From: Fratercula arctica
Lineage: Eukaryota > Chordata > Aves > Charadriiformes > Alcidae
Length of the DNA: 64,000 nucleotides
NCBI GenBank assembly: GCA_947846985.1
Contig: CANTUZ010000005.1
Coordinates: 37,232,889-37,296,888, forward strand
Reading direction: 5' to 3'
The position numbers were made by a program, and so were the translations under genes. Shown here in pieces: positions 42,721-55,275 of this stretch. Position 1 is the first letter of the stretch; each line of letters begins with the position of its first letter. The notes beneath the pieces are model-generated. The model ran no database searches and was not told where the DNA came from. It saw nothing but the letters and a program-made list of their open reading frames with translations.

Positions 42721-43328
42721 TCTTTTTTTTTTTGTTTTGCAAGAGCTGCTCGGCCCATTGTTTGAAGTGGGATTCAGCGCGCAGCCCGAAGAGAAAGGAA
42801 AAAATAATAATAATAAAAAAAAAATCTTAGGAGCCCGGTTTGGTATTGCATAGAGAAAGAGCTGACAAAATATTATAGCGTGTCTCCTAGAAGTACGTGA
42901 TGAGAGCCCGCGGTGTGTTCCCGAAAGAGAGGGATTTTCCCCCCCACCCCCCAAAAAGATTGTGATCGCCTTTGTACGTCTTTCTTTTGATCCCACAAAG
43001 AGAATGCAATATACATATATGTGTTTGCTCTCCATACAAGAGATGCAAGGGACCGTACAATGGAATATACGGCCGGTTAGTCCTCATAATGCTTAGTTTT
43101 GCTGTAATTAATTGAAAACAGTTATTAGGTCGTCATTGTCAATAGCGTAAATAATTGCAGCAGATTTTTACTTAAAATTGACCGGTCACAGAGTGATAGA
43201 TCGATTCGAGGTATAAAAATGATGTATCAAAACATCAATGTCGATTATTTGAAATATTGTAGTCGAATCTTTTTATTGCTTCATCGGTTAAGTGTCTGAA
43301 AGTGCTGTGTTCCAACATATATTTATGT

Positions 43329-43352
43329 TGTCAATACTGTCAAAACTGTCAG
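43329..43352 (-). promoter_or_regulatory. Three phased TALE half-sites (TGACA/TGACAG)
   Basis: Plus-strand TTGTCA, CTGTCA and CTGTCA begin at 43328, 43337 and 43346, exactly 9 bp apart. On the minus strand these are TGACAG, TGACAG and TGACAA, the core recognised by MEIS, PREP and TGIF proteins. They lie in an AT-rich complex block about 7.1 kb upstream of the inferred MEIS2 start site. Confidence 0.4.
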
Positions 43353-44198
43353 TTTTATTACAGTGGATTTGTAATACATTTCGGATTTGCTCATTTACAT
43401 AAAATGTCCACCCCAGATACCCCCTCCTTTTCCCCATCTCTGGAAATCTATGTCAGTTTAATGAAAGGATTCAGGACTCATAGCTGAAGAGAAAAAAAAA
43501 AAAAAAAGTGGAGATATTGCTCCATTAAGTTCAATTTAAACATCCCTTTGGAAACCTTGGGCTATTTCTAACTTGCCATAAGAGGGAATTCCCTCCCCCC
43601 CCCTCTTCCCCCCCCCCTTATTTCCCCAGTAGAATTTAAATACTTTTCTACCCTCACACCTAGATTAAACCCTTCAGGAGAACTGAGAAACTGTACAGGG
43701 AGGCAGAGATGAGGCAAAGCACACCTGTGAATGCCGAAACCCTTCCAAAGAGAGCAACAGCCCCCCGAACCGCGCACACACGCGCGGGGGGTTGGATCCT
43801 GCTAGAAAGAAGGAGACAAAAGGACCAATAAATATGTGTGTGATCCTTTCTTAACGGTTTGGAGCCCAAAGGAAAAACGCAAATTGGAAGCGGTATTGGG
43901 CATTTGCTGCCCCCCTCGTCCCCATTTTATCAAGGTCTGACCCGGTCTGATTATTCTGTTTAACCGTAAGCGCTGATTTTGTTTTTTATTAGCATGGTCT
44001 CAGACACCTCTCTAATTTTCTTCGAGTGCCCAGCTGATGGATGGAAAAACTCAGGAATAAATAAATCCATTCACACACTAAACTCTCTTCGATCGAGCAA
44101 ACAGTGAAATTAGCCAAGTAACTTTATTCCCCACCCCTTTCGGAAGGATGAGGTTGTTTTAAAGGCGTTGGTAAGATGGACCTGAAGTATGTGTGGGG

Positions 44199-44314
44199 TT
44201 TTTCTTTTCTTTTCTTTTCTTTTCTTTTCTTTTCTTTTCTTTTCTTTTCTTTTCTTTTCTTTTCTTTTCTTTTCTTTTCTTTTCTTTTCTTTTCTTTTCT
44301 TTTCTTTTCTTTTC

Positions 44315-44364
<50 letters not shown>
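44199..44364 (+). repeat. (TTTTC)27 pentanucleotide array followed by T30
   Basis: Twenty-seven uninterrupted TTTTC units (C at 44204 to 44334 every 5 bp), then T30 at 44335-44364. On the minus strand this is A30 followed by (GAAAA)27, the shape of an expanded poly-A tail, but no retroposon body is recognised beside it. The phenylalanine/serine-rich open frames are artefacts. Confidence 0.97.
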
Positions 44365-45559
44365 CCTAGGGATATGTACGTTTAAAGAGATGCTGAAGAG
44401 ATATCTGAGTTCACAGGGAAGAAGGCAAGGTTGGTTTTGGGAACGGCAGCGCGCCTGGCAGGTATTTTAATGACCGTCCCTTCCTTTGAACACTTTCAAT
44501 TTCTCTGCTTCTTTTCATCCGGAATATCTTCCCCAGACCAAGTATGATTTCTGCTGTAATTCTTGTGTGTGTTTGTGATCCCTTCTGAGGTAAATTGAGA
44601 AGTAAGCTGCGCAAAAGGAGGAAATCGCCCCTGGGGTGCTTTGTTTACTTTGGTTTGTAAAATCCTGCTAGGAGATGGTTTCCTTAGTGTGTGGCAAGTG
44701 TTTCTTCAAGAAATTCATCAGCCCTTCTACAATTACTTCGAACTCCGAGGGAAGAGAGCTGCCATCACTTTCTCACATCCCAAGGTGTTGCATGGAGGAG
44801 AGAAGAAAAGGCTGGCGCATTTAATTATAATGGGGGTGGGGGTAGGGTGGGGGGAACGGGGGCTGCAGAAAGCCGTCCCAAGCCTGTACCTGGAAAAGAA
44901 AAACCTGCAAGGGTATATTCGGGAGACGTGTGCCATTTAGAGATGGGGAAAAGTACCCCATCTTGTGCAGTAATTAGTCTGAACAATAAACATAATTGGA
45001 ATAAAATCAGTTGGAAATTCCTGCGTTTTTAATTACGTTTCATTTTGTGGTAAGCCGTAAAATTATGAATGCCTCTCAATTAAACACTATCCACTTGTAA
45101 AGCATTTAACAACAATTATTCCTTAATCAGTTGGAATGTTAGCCACAAATGATGCTGTTAAACATCAAAGGGACGCCTTAGACGTTACCTTTTAGTCATA
45201 AGTAAGAGGATTAATTTCTATAATTAGAGGGGATAAATATGTGCATAAATACATCTAATTTTTTTACACGTTCTCGTCCTATCTGGGAGAGGCGCGGATC
45301 TTTGACATTGCCTGCACTCCTAGCTCTCCCCTGGCTCAGAGGAGGCGACCCCAGGCGCAGCGAAGCGCGACCCCCCCCCCACCCCCCACCCTCGGGGAGG
45401 CCCGATCCTGCGCGCCGCTCCGCGCCGCTCCTCCGCGGGCGCCGGCACCCCCCTCCCACCACCGCGCTGGGGTCTCGGGATGGGGCCCGCCACGGACACG
45501 GGGCTCCGGGGCAATTTGCAGCCCTCCTTTGCTTTTATTTACGTGGTTTTGTTTGTTTT

Positions 45560-45578
45560 TTGTGTGTGTGTGTGTGTG
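45560..45578 (+). repeat. (TG)n microsatellite followed by a T tract
   Basis: About nine TG units, then GGTGG and T17. Confidence 0.8.
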
Positions 45579-45815
45579 GTGGTTTTTTTTTTTTTTTTTA
45601 CAGCACCTGGGGTCTACCTGGCGTTTCAGTTCCCTCGGGGATAATTTGGTGCCCCCAAACGCAGCTCGAGATTTGAGTTGAATACCGCAAATAAAATTAG
45701 CATGACCTTGATTACACCCTGTATGAATATCTCATTTACCTAATGACTTTATGTCACGTACGCAGAGGGTCAATTTCCTTTTAACCTTTCCCATTGCTGC
45801 AGTAAGCATTCTTTT

Positions 45816-45843
45816 ATAATCAATGGCTGTTTGAATAATCAAT
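45816..45843 (-). promoter_or_regulatory. Duplicated ATTGATTAT PBX/HOX-like motifs
   Basis: ATAATCAAT occurs at 45816-45824 and again at 45835-45843, 19 bp apart. On the minus strand this is ATTGATTAT, close to PBX-HOX composite sites (TGATTNAT). They sit in an AT-rich block between two CpG islands. Confidence 0.35.
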
Positions 45844-48800
45844 TCACATTTTATGATCCCTGACAAACTCAATATATGTGTGCCTTGTTTCAGCAAAGCA
45901 GCCGGCCCTTCCCCGCGCTTTTTTTCACGTCCGAAGAGTTTGCGGCGGGGTTTCCCGGCTCCCCGGGGAGCCGCCCCGGGCCGCGCAAACCCGCCGCTGT
46001 CGGGCTGCCCGGGAGGCTGCGCGGACGCTGCGCTCCGCCGCCGCGCAGAGCCCCGCCGCCGGGCAGCCCTGCCTCCGCGGGAGGATGCGCCCCGGCGGAA
46101 AAGCGCAAGGCTCGGGGGGTCACGGCGGCGGCCGGCAGCCCCTTGCACCTCTCTAGCGCTGGACATGCACTCTCACGTGTTTTTCCAACCCCTCAACCCC
46201 AAAATACGCGGGTTTTCCGCTTTCTCCCCCCGTCCCACTCGGTGTCCTTCCTAGGAATGTGTGCAGCAAAACTCAGTCGCCCGGAATTGTCCCCCCTTTT
46301 TGCGTTTGCCGGGACGGCCAGCCGTGGGGGGACGAGGTTCTCCCGGCTCTGAAGCCGAAGGCGAGCGGTGCCCGCCCGCCCGACCTCCTGAAGGACTTCT
46401 GAGGGAAGCGTGGTGTCCTCGGCCACGTCGGCACAGGGGAAACCTTGAGTCAATCCTTGACTTAGATTAACCGTCCCGCTGAGGTTCCCGAGTCCCTCAC
46501 TGCCACCAGCCCCCTTTATCGCCTCTCCCAGTTGTCTCCAGAGCAGGGGTCGGGATACTTGTCCCAGAAGCGTAGCCCCGAGCCACAATCCGAGTGCCGA
46601 AGTGTAGGCGGGAGGGGCGGGGGGTTAGGGCAGGCTGAACTTTGCAAGTGTTTTTTCTATAAGTAGCTCACATTTGCTGTGATCTATGGTGTGAGGCAGG
46701 AACCGAGACTTATTGCAACCCTGTTCCCTCTATTGGATAATTAATGCTGATTCATAGCGGTTTCTACCTACGAATGTGTGTTTCGTTTTTCTCTGCAGGG
46801 TCCATGGTTCTTTGGTATGTTGTTATTCCCTGAAAGGTAATTGCACTTGATATTCTCTCGGGGAAGGCTCATTAGCCAAGGGCAGGGTGGCGTTGCCAAT
46901 CTCAGACTCTTTCAACAATTCAATGCAAACATTTGCCCCAGAGGTTTAGTACAGCACTCCCAGCTCACGAAACAGCCCTTGGATACAGCATTTCCCCTAA
47001 GAAGCCTTGGTTCTAAAAAGAAGTACACACATATATATTTTCTCTAGCCAAGCAGGAAACATTTTAGTTTAGGGGTTTTTAGCTTAACCCCTCACTGTAA
47101 GTGATCGAATCTATGCAAGAAGATTAGACATGTTGCCTTGGACTGCAGGACTTCACCCTCCCTATTATCAGAAGACACTCAGGACACAAACATGGATGAA
47201 ATAGCAGAAAAGACACATCTCCCACTCCTCTGTATGCACTCCTTTACACTCTCTTAACATTTACAAAACGCATGTCGAAAACACTTTTCCACTGCCCACC
47301 ATTACAGACCTACACTTGACTCCTTTCTCACACATGCCTGCTGTCATCTCTTTGGCTCCTTTCATCTCTCCTGCTAAATTAATTACTTCACTAATGCAAG
47401 GCAATGAAACTCAGGTATAAGGTAAGTTAGGGAACATATATTAGTTATTACACACTATTTCATGCAGGCGAGCCCTCTATGATTGTTCTCATTTTATTTT
47501 TTCCCTCTGTTGTTCGTCATTTTGAAAATCTTATCCTTCCAATTGAATCTTGGCAGGTTGAGCAGGATGACTCGCAGTAACATTGCAGAGAATTCTCCAG
47601 TTCCCACAGGAGAAAATGGTCCCCACAGGACTGATGAAGAGGAAGCAGAGGGACAACATCTAGGCTTAACAAGTTCTCAGACATCACAAGGTTTTCCGTG
47701 TTAGCATAAAAGAATCTAGGTATCCGTATTTGTGGACAGTTCGATGGTATCTTCTCCCTGGTACTGGTGTTAAAGAGCAGAGACTGCTCCTAGTTCCAAA
47801 CAACGAACCCTATGTCTAAAGTGTACATTTAACCAACTTACTGTGTTTACATACTTCCATTCACTGCTCTTTTCCCATCACAGTTAGCCAATAAACTCAA
47901 AGAGCAAAACTCGTCTGTGCAGTATCACCACTGACTTTAATGTTAGTACATTAGGAAGGAAATTGTCCCACAATCGTCACTATGCCACAAAAGTAGGTCT
48001 GAAAGACTAGATACTGAGATGTTGCTGGGTTTAATCCTCATCCATCAGAAGGGCCTTGCCTATTAGGGGGATCAAAAGTTTAAAACACACCAAAAGTTGG
48101 CAAAAGACCTCCACGCTGTGAATCTCTGTCAACAATGTTTTCCATGCCGACAGCCTTCAACATCTTCAAGCCCAAACCTGTGTCCCAAAGTCCCATTGAC
48201 TGAAGGAGACTGTGAATGAAGGACACAGGGCAGAATTCTGCAAGGTGGTTTTGCAGGATGCCAAGTCTGCCTGTGCGAGTTACTCAGCTTTCCAGGTCCT
48301 ACTGATAGTAAATGTGGACAGTCATCACCCTCGCAGTAAGGCCTCAGCACAAGAAAATATCAGTTCTTCAATTCATACTTGGGTGATTCACAGCCACGGT
48401 TTTTGTTTGACACTTTAAGTATCTCTTGTGTCATGGTGGTACATTCTGCTTCTTCAAAAGTGTTTTTCAAAATGAGGAGGCTTTTCAGTGATGAAACATG
48501 ACCAAGTTAATGTAATAATAGATTTCATTTTTAAAGTACATGCTAAATTTAAAACTTGTCTCTTATGCATTCATAAACCATCACTAATAGTTCTATTGAT
48601 CAATGACATAAATAGCTCTAGAAGAAGCTTTTCTTTGATGTAGATAAACATAAACAGCATTGAAAAAACAGCACACAAGTGATTGTCCTGTAGTCTTACC
48701 TTGAGGCTATATTATGATCACAATAAGACATATCTAGGCATGTGTCATACTAGATAATACTATTTCTTGGGTGTTTGAGGGCACACGACTTTACCTTGGA

Positions 48801-51800
48801 CTTCACAACAGCTGAGACATGCCATTTAAAAGCACGGTCCTGGCATCACTGAAAAAAAGCCCTGCTAAGCTACATATAATTATTAATCTATATATGAGAT
48901 ATTTTTAAAAAAATCCGTTTACATTAAATTCTCAGATAATCTTATTTCTATTATTCATGTGCAAAACTAAAAATAAACATTTGAAATATTTTTCTCTTTT
49001 ATGGAAGAACTGATAAAACTACTCATTTGAAATGAAGACTTGGATGAATGCAGCCATGTTTTCTGGGCTCAGATCTCTTATTCCCAGCTGGGAACCCCAC
49101 ATCAGATGAGGGCAATACAATCAATCCTCAGAGGGAAAGTGCTCTTTACTTCAAAATATTCACCAAGAATAGCTTAGGCAAACAGTTTCCAGCCTAAGAG
49201 TCATTCACAATATGTTCAGTTGGGCTTTTCATTTCATTACTCTTGATGTGTCACTGGTCACCTATCATCACACTTGCTCTATTTCCCAATAGACTGGTTG
49301 AAATTATTTAAACAGGAGGCTAAATGAATAGTAAAAGTGCCCAAGCAATATTCCTGTCTGTGTCTGCATGCCTGCCTTTGGTACAGGTATTCATCCAAGG
49401 CTTGATACTGCCCCCGTTCCATTTGATAAGAGCAGGATTTGATTCATAAAGGAAATGTATTCACCTAATACTCGTTCAAAGAAAAATACCGCTTGCTTTA
49501 ATGTTCACGTACATGGTCGCAAACATGATCAAAACAAGAGCCATCTGAACCCCCCAGAGCTGCTTTGTAAATAGGGTCGCAGTATGAACCCAGGAACATA
49601 ACCAGTTTTCTCACTGTAGGTTAATTTCAGCTTTCAAACATTACGGAAAATCATCAGTTGCCTTTCTTCCCCCAGCCCTGGTTTAACTTCAGATCATTTC
49701 CCCTGGCAAGTGACTTTTGATACTCGAGTAAGATGATATTGTTTGATCCAAAAGTAAATTTCTTTTTGCTGTTGTTTCCAGATTTCAGTCATTGAAGAAG
49801 GTCCTGTCTGCAGCCAATATGTTCATGGTAACTGTTTGTTCCCGAAATAACCATCTAGCAAGATTCTTAGTATTTGAGAGAAGCATTGCTTTCATTAAAT
49901 AATCCTCCGTACATGGGAGAAATGATACAAAGATCTCAGTCCTGCTTTCCTTGGGCACTTAGCGCTTCAACAGACTTTTTTTAGGTTAACAAGCATACAA
50001 AGAATGGGATTTTGGACCTGCTGTGCTACAATTATTATATTTCTAGATGGATTTTTTTTTTGTTCCCTGGAAAAGGGTGTATTATTATATCAGTATTCTT
50101 AAGTTGGGGAGTTATTCTACCAGATTTACCACAGCCACAAACAGAAGTCAAATGAAGTGGTTTTTTTTTCCTTTGATAACAAAGTGTTATCAGTAAACAA
50201 TTATAAGTCAGAGGAATAAATTCTTAATTTTTACTCAAATCTGAAGATCTGAACTCTCCTGAAGCTTCGAACATTAGGATGCAAGGGTTTAGTCTTGATA
50301 TTTCTTTCCGAATAAAATGCTGAATGAAACCATTGCTGTTCCAATGAAACACGCTAAACAATGTTGATGTGAACTCAGGGATAGAGAGAAAACAGTCAGA
50401 AAGAGTTCAGGGACCTCATTCTCTTCTCCTCACTCGAGCAGGAGAAACTCCAGCAAATGTAATGGAGTTACAGTGATATAAAACTGTAGTAGGTTGAGGA
50501 CTGCACAACTTGTGTTTAACTAGACGCTATTACTTTAAAAACAGAGTTTACTTGACTAAACAATCTGCAAATAAACACAAAACAAAGGGCAAATGAGACA
50601 TATTACGAGTAAGCATGCATGCAAAAAAGGTAAGTGCAAATTAGATTTGAATATTCATGAGTCACAAATCATTGACAGTTTGAAATAATGCAAAACAGCT
50701 TTATAAATGGGGTTAAGGCAAGGGACATCAAAGAAAGGCATTGCTAAATCAATAGCAATTTGATTGTGCATATACTTGTAAATTGTGGTTACAGTTTTTG
50801 TGACATGGGAGAAAAATACTGCACATGTAGTAGAGAAGGGACACATAAATATTCTTTTTGAATGTGTTATATTTTTGCAATTCAGCATGTACTTGGAGAC
50901 CTGCCATGTATGAAGTGACCAGATATCATTTTTTAATTTTTTCCCCCAAGAGAATTATAGTTTCCTTGGAGCATCCAATCTCCTGTGTTGTGTTGCTTAC
51001 TATGACAAAAAATTCAGTTGTCAACAATACCTGAACAGCAATACAGTAAAATAGAATAATTACTTACTTCACTTGACTTCAGTAGAAGGATCACCTGCTA
51101 ATCAAAGTACTGTCATAAAATCACAGCCAGTGGAGGTTATCTACTTGTTTCAGAGAATTTAGTTCTCCAAAGTGGGAATCAGATGAGTTGCAAGTCTTGG
51201 AGCAAATTGCTGGAGCACAGGGATTTAAAAGAATGATAGCTTGAAGGATGGCCAGCCTGACCATTTAAATCAGAGCTTCTTCATTTTCCTGACTGTAAGC
51301 ATCGATAAAGTATTGGATCGCCTGTCTTATTTGTGAGTTCTGCGGATATTTGAAATTGAATGGTTTAAAATGTTGATGAGAAGACAGAACCAAAAGGCAA
51401 AACTGCCAGAAGTAATCTGCCTGTTTAAAATTACTCCAGGGTGCTTGTTTTTACTAAGGGTTTATATTTTGATTACTTAACACTCATTGTAATATACCAA
51501 CTGATTCCTTTCCTTCAATGACCTTTACATCCAGTGTGACATCCTCACTCTTTGGCGTGACAGATGAAGCTTCTCTGGGTCAAGTGAAGCTAAATATATA
51601 CATTTACCAATACGTATAGCAAAACCAAGCAGGGATGGCAATTTGGAAATGGTATAGGGTATTCTGGTTCTTTAAGAAGTAGCACATGACTTCTTGCAGT
51701 GCTGCCTTTAAAAGCATCCACTCACATGAATGAGGCTGGCAATTAACTCGTGTCAAAACATTGTAGAAGGAGAAACCCAGATGTCGAATAACTTAGGAAC

Positions 51801-52134
51801 AGGATAACCTCATGTCCTCCCCAATCCCCTAGATGAGCTTGTCAGAAGCTGATGTGTCTCATGCCATCACAATATAGAAAGATACCTGTATATGCCATGT
51901 TTAAATTCAGAGAGCTTTCTGCAACAAATTCTTTAAATCTGTGTATTCCTCAGCATGAATAAACAATGGATAAGTTAGAAAGAGCCACTCGGGGATGTAA
52001 AAGGCCAGATTACCATTTCAGGAACATTCCTCCTTCACAATCTGTGGGGAGAGAAATTAATCTTTCTTTAGGAAGAGCAAAAGGGAAAGTTATCTCATGA
52101 CCATAGCAGAGAGCTTGAAATCAAGAGTCTTAGA

Positions 52135-52250
52135 TTTCCTTCTGGCTCTCTCACTGTGACTGGCCAGGTTTATCAGAGGTGAATTGTATGCCTCCCTCCG
52201 TATCTACAATATGAAGCTCACAATACATAGCTTTGTGGCGCTCTGACATG
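52135..52250 (+). mobile_element. Possible MIR-like SINE relic
   Basis: CTGGCTCTCTCACTGTGACT followed by GCCTCCCTCCGTATCTACAA loosely tracks the MIR-type core (ctggctctgccactgac...gcctcagtttccccatctgta). Strongly diverged. Confidence 0.3.
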
Positions 52251-55200
52251 GAATTCATAAGAGAACAGGAGATCCTCTGATGAAGGGGTACCAGTATATG
52301 CCCAGTACATTAACTTTGTAATCCCTGTTCAAACCTCTATCTTTAGATTATATAATACTGCAGGTTTTGTCCGTTTATAACCTCTTGCACCTTCAGTAAA
52401 GCACAACACCTACATTTAACTGAGAAATTACCATCTCTTTATATTAGAAATTACTGTCAAAATTGTAAGTGTGTGCCTATAAGCAAAGGAAATAAATACC
52501 AAAACTCTTCTGTGCTTTTTAAACTTACATTGCACCCATCACCATGGAATCTGAATGCTGCTTAGAAGAAATGTGGTTCTCCTGGAAGGGCTCAGCTCAG
52601 AGTAGCTATTGCACTACGTATGAAAATAGGTCAATGGCGTTACAGACCATTCTTCAGTTCAGCAGAAGAATAGCAGCAGCCTGTCTCAGGTCAAAGTTCC
52701 AAAGAGTTGAGTTGTTTTTATTTTCTGGCAAATTCCTTTTTCTTGACGAAAATAATAATAATAAAAAAAGCAACAATTAATGCAGCCAAGGAGCATGAGT
52801 CCCTACAGTCCCCAGGAACCTGATTAATTTTATCAGGATTTTTATTTCTACTTCATTCCCAGATTTCTTTCTCTTCTCTGTTATTTGTGGAGTTTTCTAA
52901 ATCTTTCCAACACAAAGTGCCTCTACTGTTCATATGTAAGCTCTTCTTGAAGTCTGTTGATACTAATTTCTGGCCTACGACTGGGGATATAAACTTTTAC
53001 AGACCTAATATGCTATACGTGACCTGAAGCAGGCGATGTAGAGCAGCTCATATTAGACCTGAATACCACATCTCTGTTATGAATCACCAAATCAAACAGA
53101 GGGAGACCTGGCTCCCTGTATGTGATCTAGATTTATATCAAGTATGCCTCTTCCCAAGTTCAGGAAGGTAAGTTATCTTTTGACAAGAAAGATCCCGTGC
53201 TTGTGGGTTTTTTTTCTGCATGATCACCTTTGCCTCTCTATTTCCCACCTGCTTTCCTCCCCTTGTGTCAGAGAAAAAAGGGACAGCAGGTAGCTCTCAC
53301 TAGGACCAACTTTGCAGTAGCTGAGTTTTGATTTTCCCATGCAGTATTTCAACTTCAGCTGCATGTTGGGGAAAATGTACTTCTGTTATATTTCTAGGCT
53401 TTTACTCGTTCCATTTAGGGTGTACACCAGGTTTCTTTGGGGATGAGGGACAAAACTTTAATGATCTCCACTACTTTCCCATGGTAGGTTCCTCAAACTC
53501 TTTCCTGAGCAGGACCTGGTTTATCCACATTTGAATTATTCAAGTCTTTTGTGGGAGAGAGCAAAGGTATAGTAGGGGGACTCGTGTCCGCATCTCTGTG
53601 GTTCCTGCCTACTTGGATAGACATTCCTTCTGAAAAGTCTCAAAATTGTGTTTATGTGTGGTTGCCTGAGGGAGACAGGGGAATGAGCTGGGAATAAGAT
53701 GAGAAAACAGCATAGCTACTTCATGTCCCCCTCTCTAAACTAACCTGCTCTGGGATTTTTCTGTGAGTCTTTGATTGGAATCCAGGAAGGAAAAAGAAGA
53801 AGATCAAGGTCCAAAACTGGGTGCCCTAGTCACCTCATCCATGTAATAGAGGGTGGAATGGAAATGAATACAGCAGTTCTAACACACGTGTACCTGATGA
53901 AAAGAAGGACTGCTATGGTGAGCGGAGGAGGGATGGCTCCAAACAGGAGACATCAAACACCGTGATCAGGCAGCAAGTGAACCACTAGTGCCTAATTCCT
54001 ATAATGTAGAGTCTTGGCTGACATGTCAGTTAGAGACAAGGAAAATGATGTAAGCTATAAAATGTGAACCTTTGTGGATAATTCACCATCAGCAGTGACC
54101 TTGAGATCATGGAGGCACAGTGTATCCCTGAGGCACTGAGGGCCCGAAGATGAGTTTTTTGCGCGTACATAAGTCCGTCGTGATTTGACTGAAGACAGTG
54201 TTGTTACACTATCATTATAGTAAAAGAAATAGATTAAAAATTAATAGAAATCATATAGGAATATTGCTTACATTTCTAATCAACTATAATGCAAGACAGC
54301 CTCCCTTGAATGTGTAATACACCCACAAGTTCTCCTTTGTTGATACAAGAAAACAGCTCTGCTGTTGGGGTATATATGTCCTATAATTTTTCCCAACTAA
54401 ATTTCATCCAGAATGCTAATGCTTCTGAAATAAAAAATAATTACATAATACATTTTCTCTTTAGAGTAAATCTGGTAATTGCCAAATCCTAGTTGTCAAT
54501 ACAATATTAGATCATGTGTGACCCAGACGTCACATGTGTCAACAAGTAAATTTGTCTCCTTCTGTTATTTCAAATTACAGGAGATAGAGACATAATCCTC
54601 ACTGATCAATTGGAAACAAAAATGCTTTACCTTTTGTTATTTCAATGCCATCTGTTAAAATAAACCAAATGCCAAACTTACTACATACACAGGGCACTAA
54701 AATGGCTTTTTAATTTGGCTTGCATATTTCAAGGAAAGCAATGCATTTCTATATACTCTGACTTCTTTACATGAATTATTATGTACTGCAAGTGACATCT
54801 ACTGGAGAAAGCAGAGCTAAATGCCTACTCTACAAACTTTTTTTTTGCTATTAAAAGGGCCTCCCCTCCAGGAAATACAGCTTTAATAGAAACCTGGCAT
54901 CTGTGCCCATCAAAATGCAGTTACATAAGTGCTTTCAGGATAGTTAAAGCAAAACTGTAAGACTGTCCTTTTCATGATACAGAAGGTACAGAAGGCTTTT
55001 TCTTTTTCATTTTTCTTTATAGCGAAGCTGTTAATACCACAAATTTTCTGAGCTTACAATAAAAGACTTTTTAAAGTAACAACTGTTTGATCACAGTGTA
55101 TAGTCATCCTTGGTACTATAAAATCACTCAGGACATATTATAAAAATATTCACCAAAAGAAATGTGGCTACAGGTTCAAGTTTCAAGCTTGCATGTTAAC

Positions 55201-55252
55201 AGATGTTATACTTAAACAGAAATTTACTTGAAGACCTGATGCAGAAGCATAC

Positions 55253-55275
55253 TATTGTCAATAGTATTGACAATA
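55253..55275. repeat. Perfect 23-bp palindrome with paired ATTGT motifs
   Basis: TATTGTCAATA, G, TATTGACAATA: 11-bp arms around one base. Each arm carries ATTGT (SOX-like) and TGACA/TGTCA (TALE-like half-site). Confidence 0.9.

Larger units (their letters stand above)
42181..45250. other. Intergenic stretch, possible conserved elements and simple repeats
   Basis: Contains C21 (42700-42720) followed by T, an A17 run (43491-43507), the TTTTC pentanucleotide array, and two AT-rich complex blocks (43080-43400 and 45020-45230) with homeodomain-type motifs. No gene is recognised. Confidence 0.75.
45251..46620. promoter_or_regulatory. Two CpG-rich islands 9-10 kb upstream of MEIS2
   Basis: Islands at about 45270-45500 and 45890-46620, separated by a GT repeat (45560-45578) and an AT-rich block (45665-45870) with two ATAATCAAT motifs. 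They could mark an alternative MEIS2 first exon or a separate noncoding transcript. I could not identify splice-linked coding sequence; the open frames are alanine/arginine/proline-rich. Confidence 0.45.

Noticed and set aside
44176..44470. Phe/Leu/Ser-rich open frames
   Set aside because: Translation of the TTTTC array and the T30 tract.
45732..46352. Several GC-rich open frames up to 158 codons in both strands
   Set aside because: They overlap each other in the CpG island with Ala/Arg/Pro composition and no recognisable domain or splice linkage.
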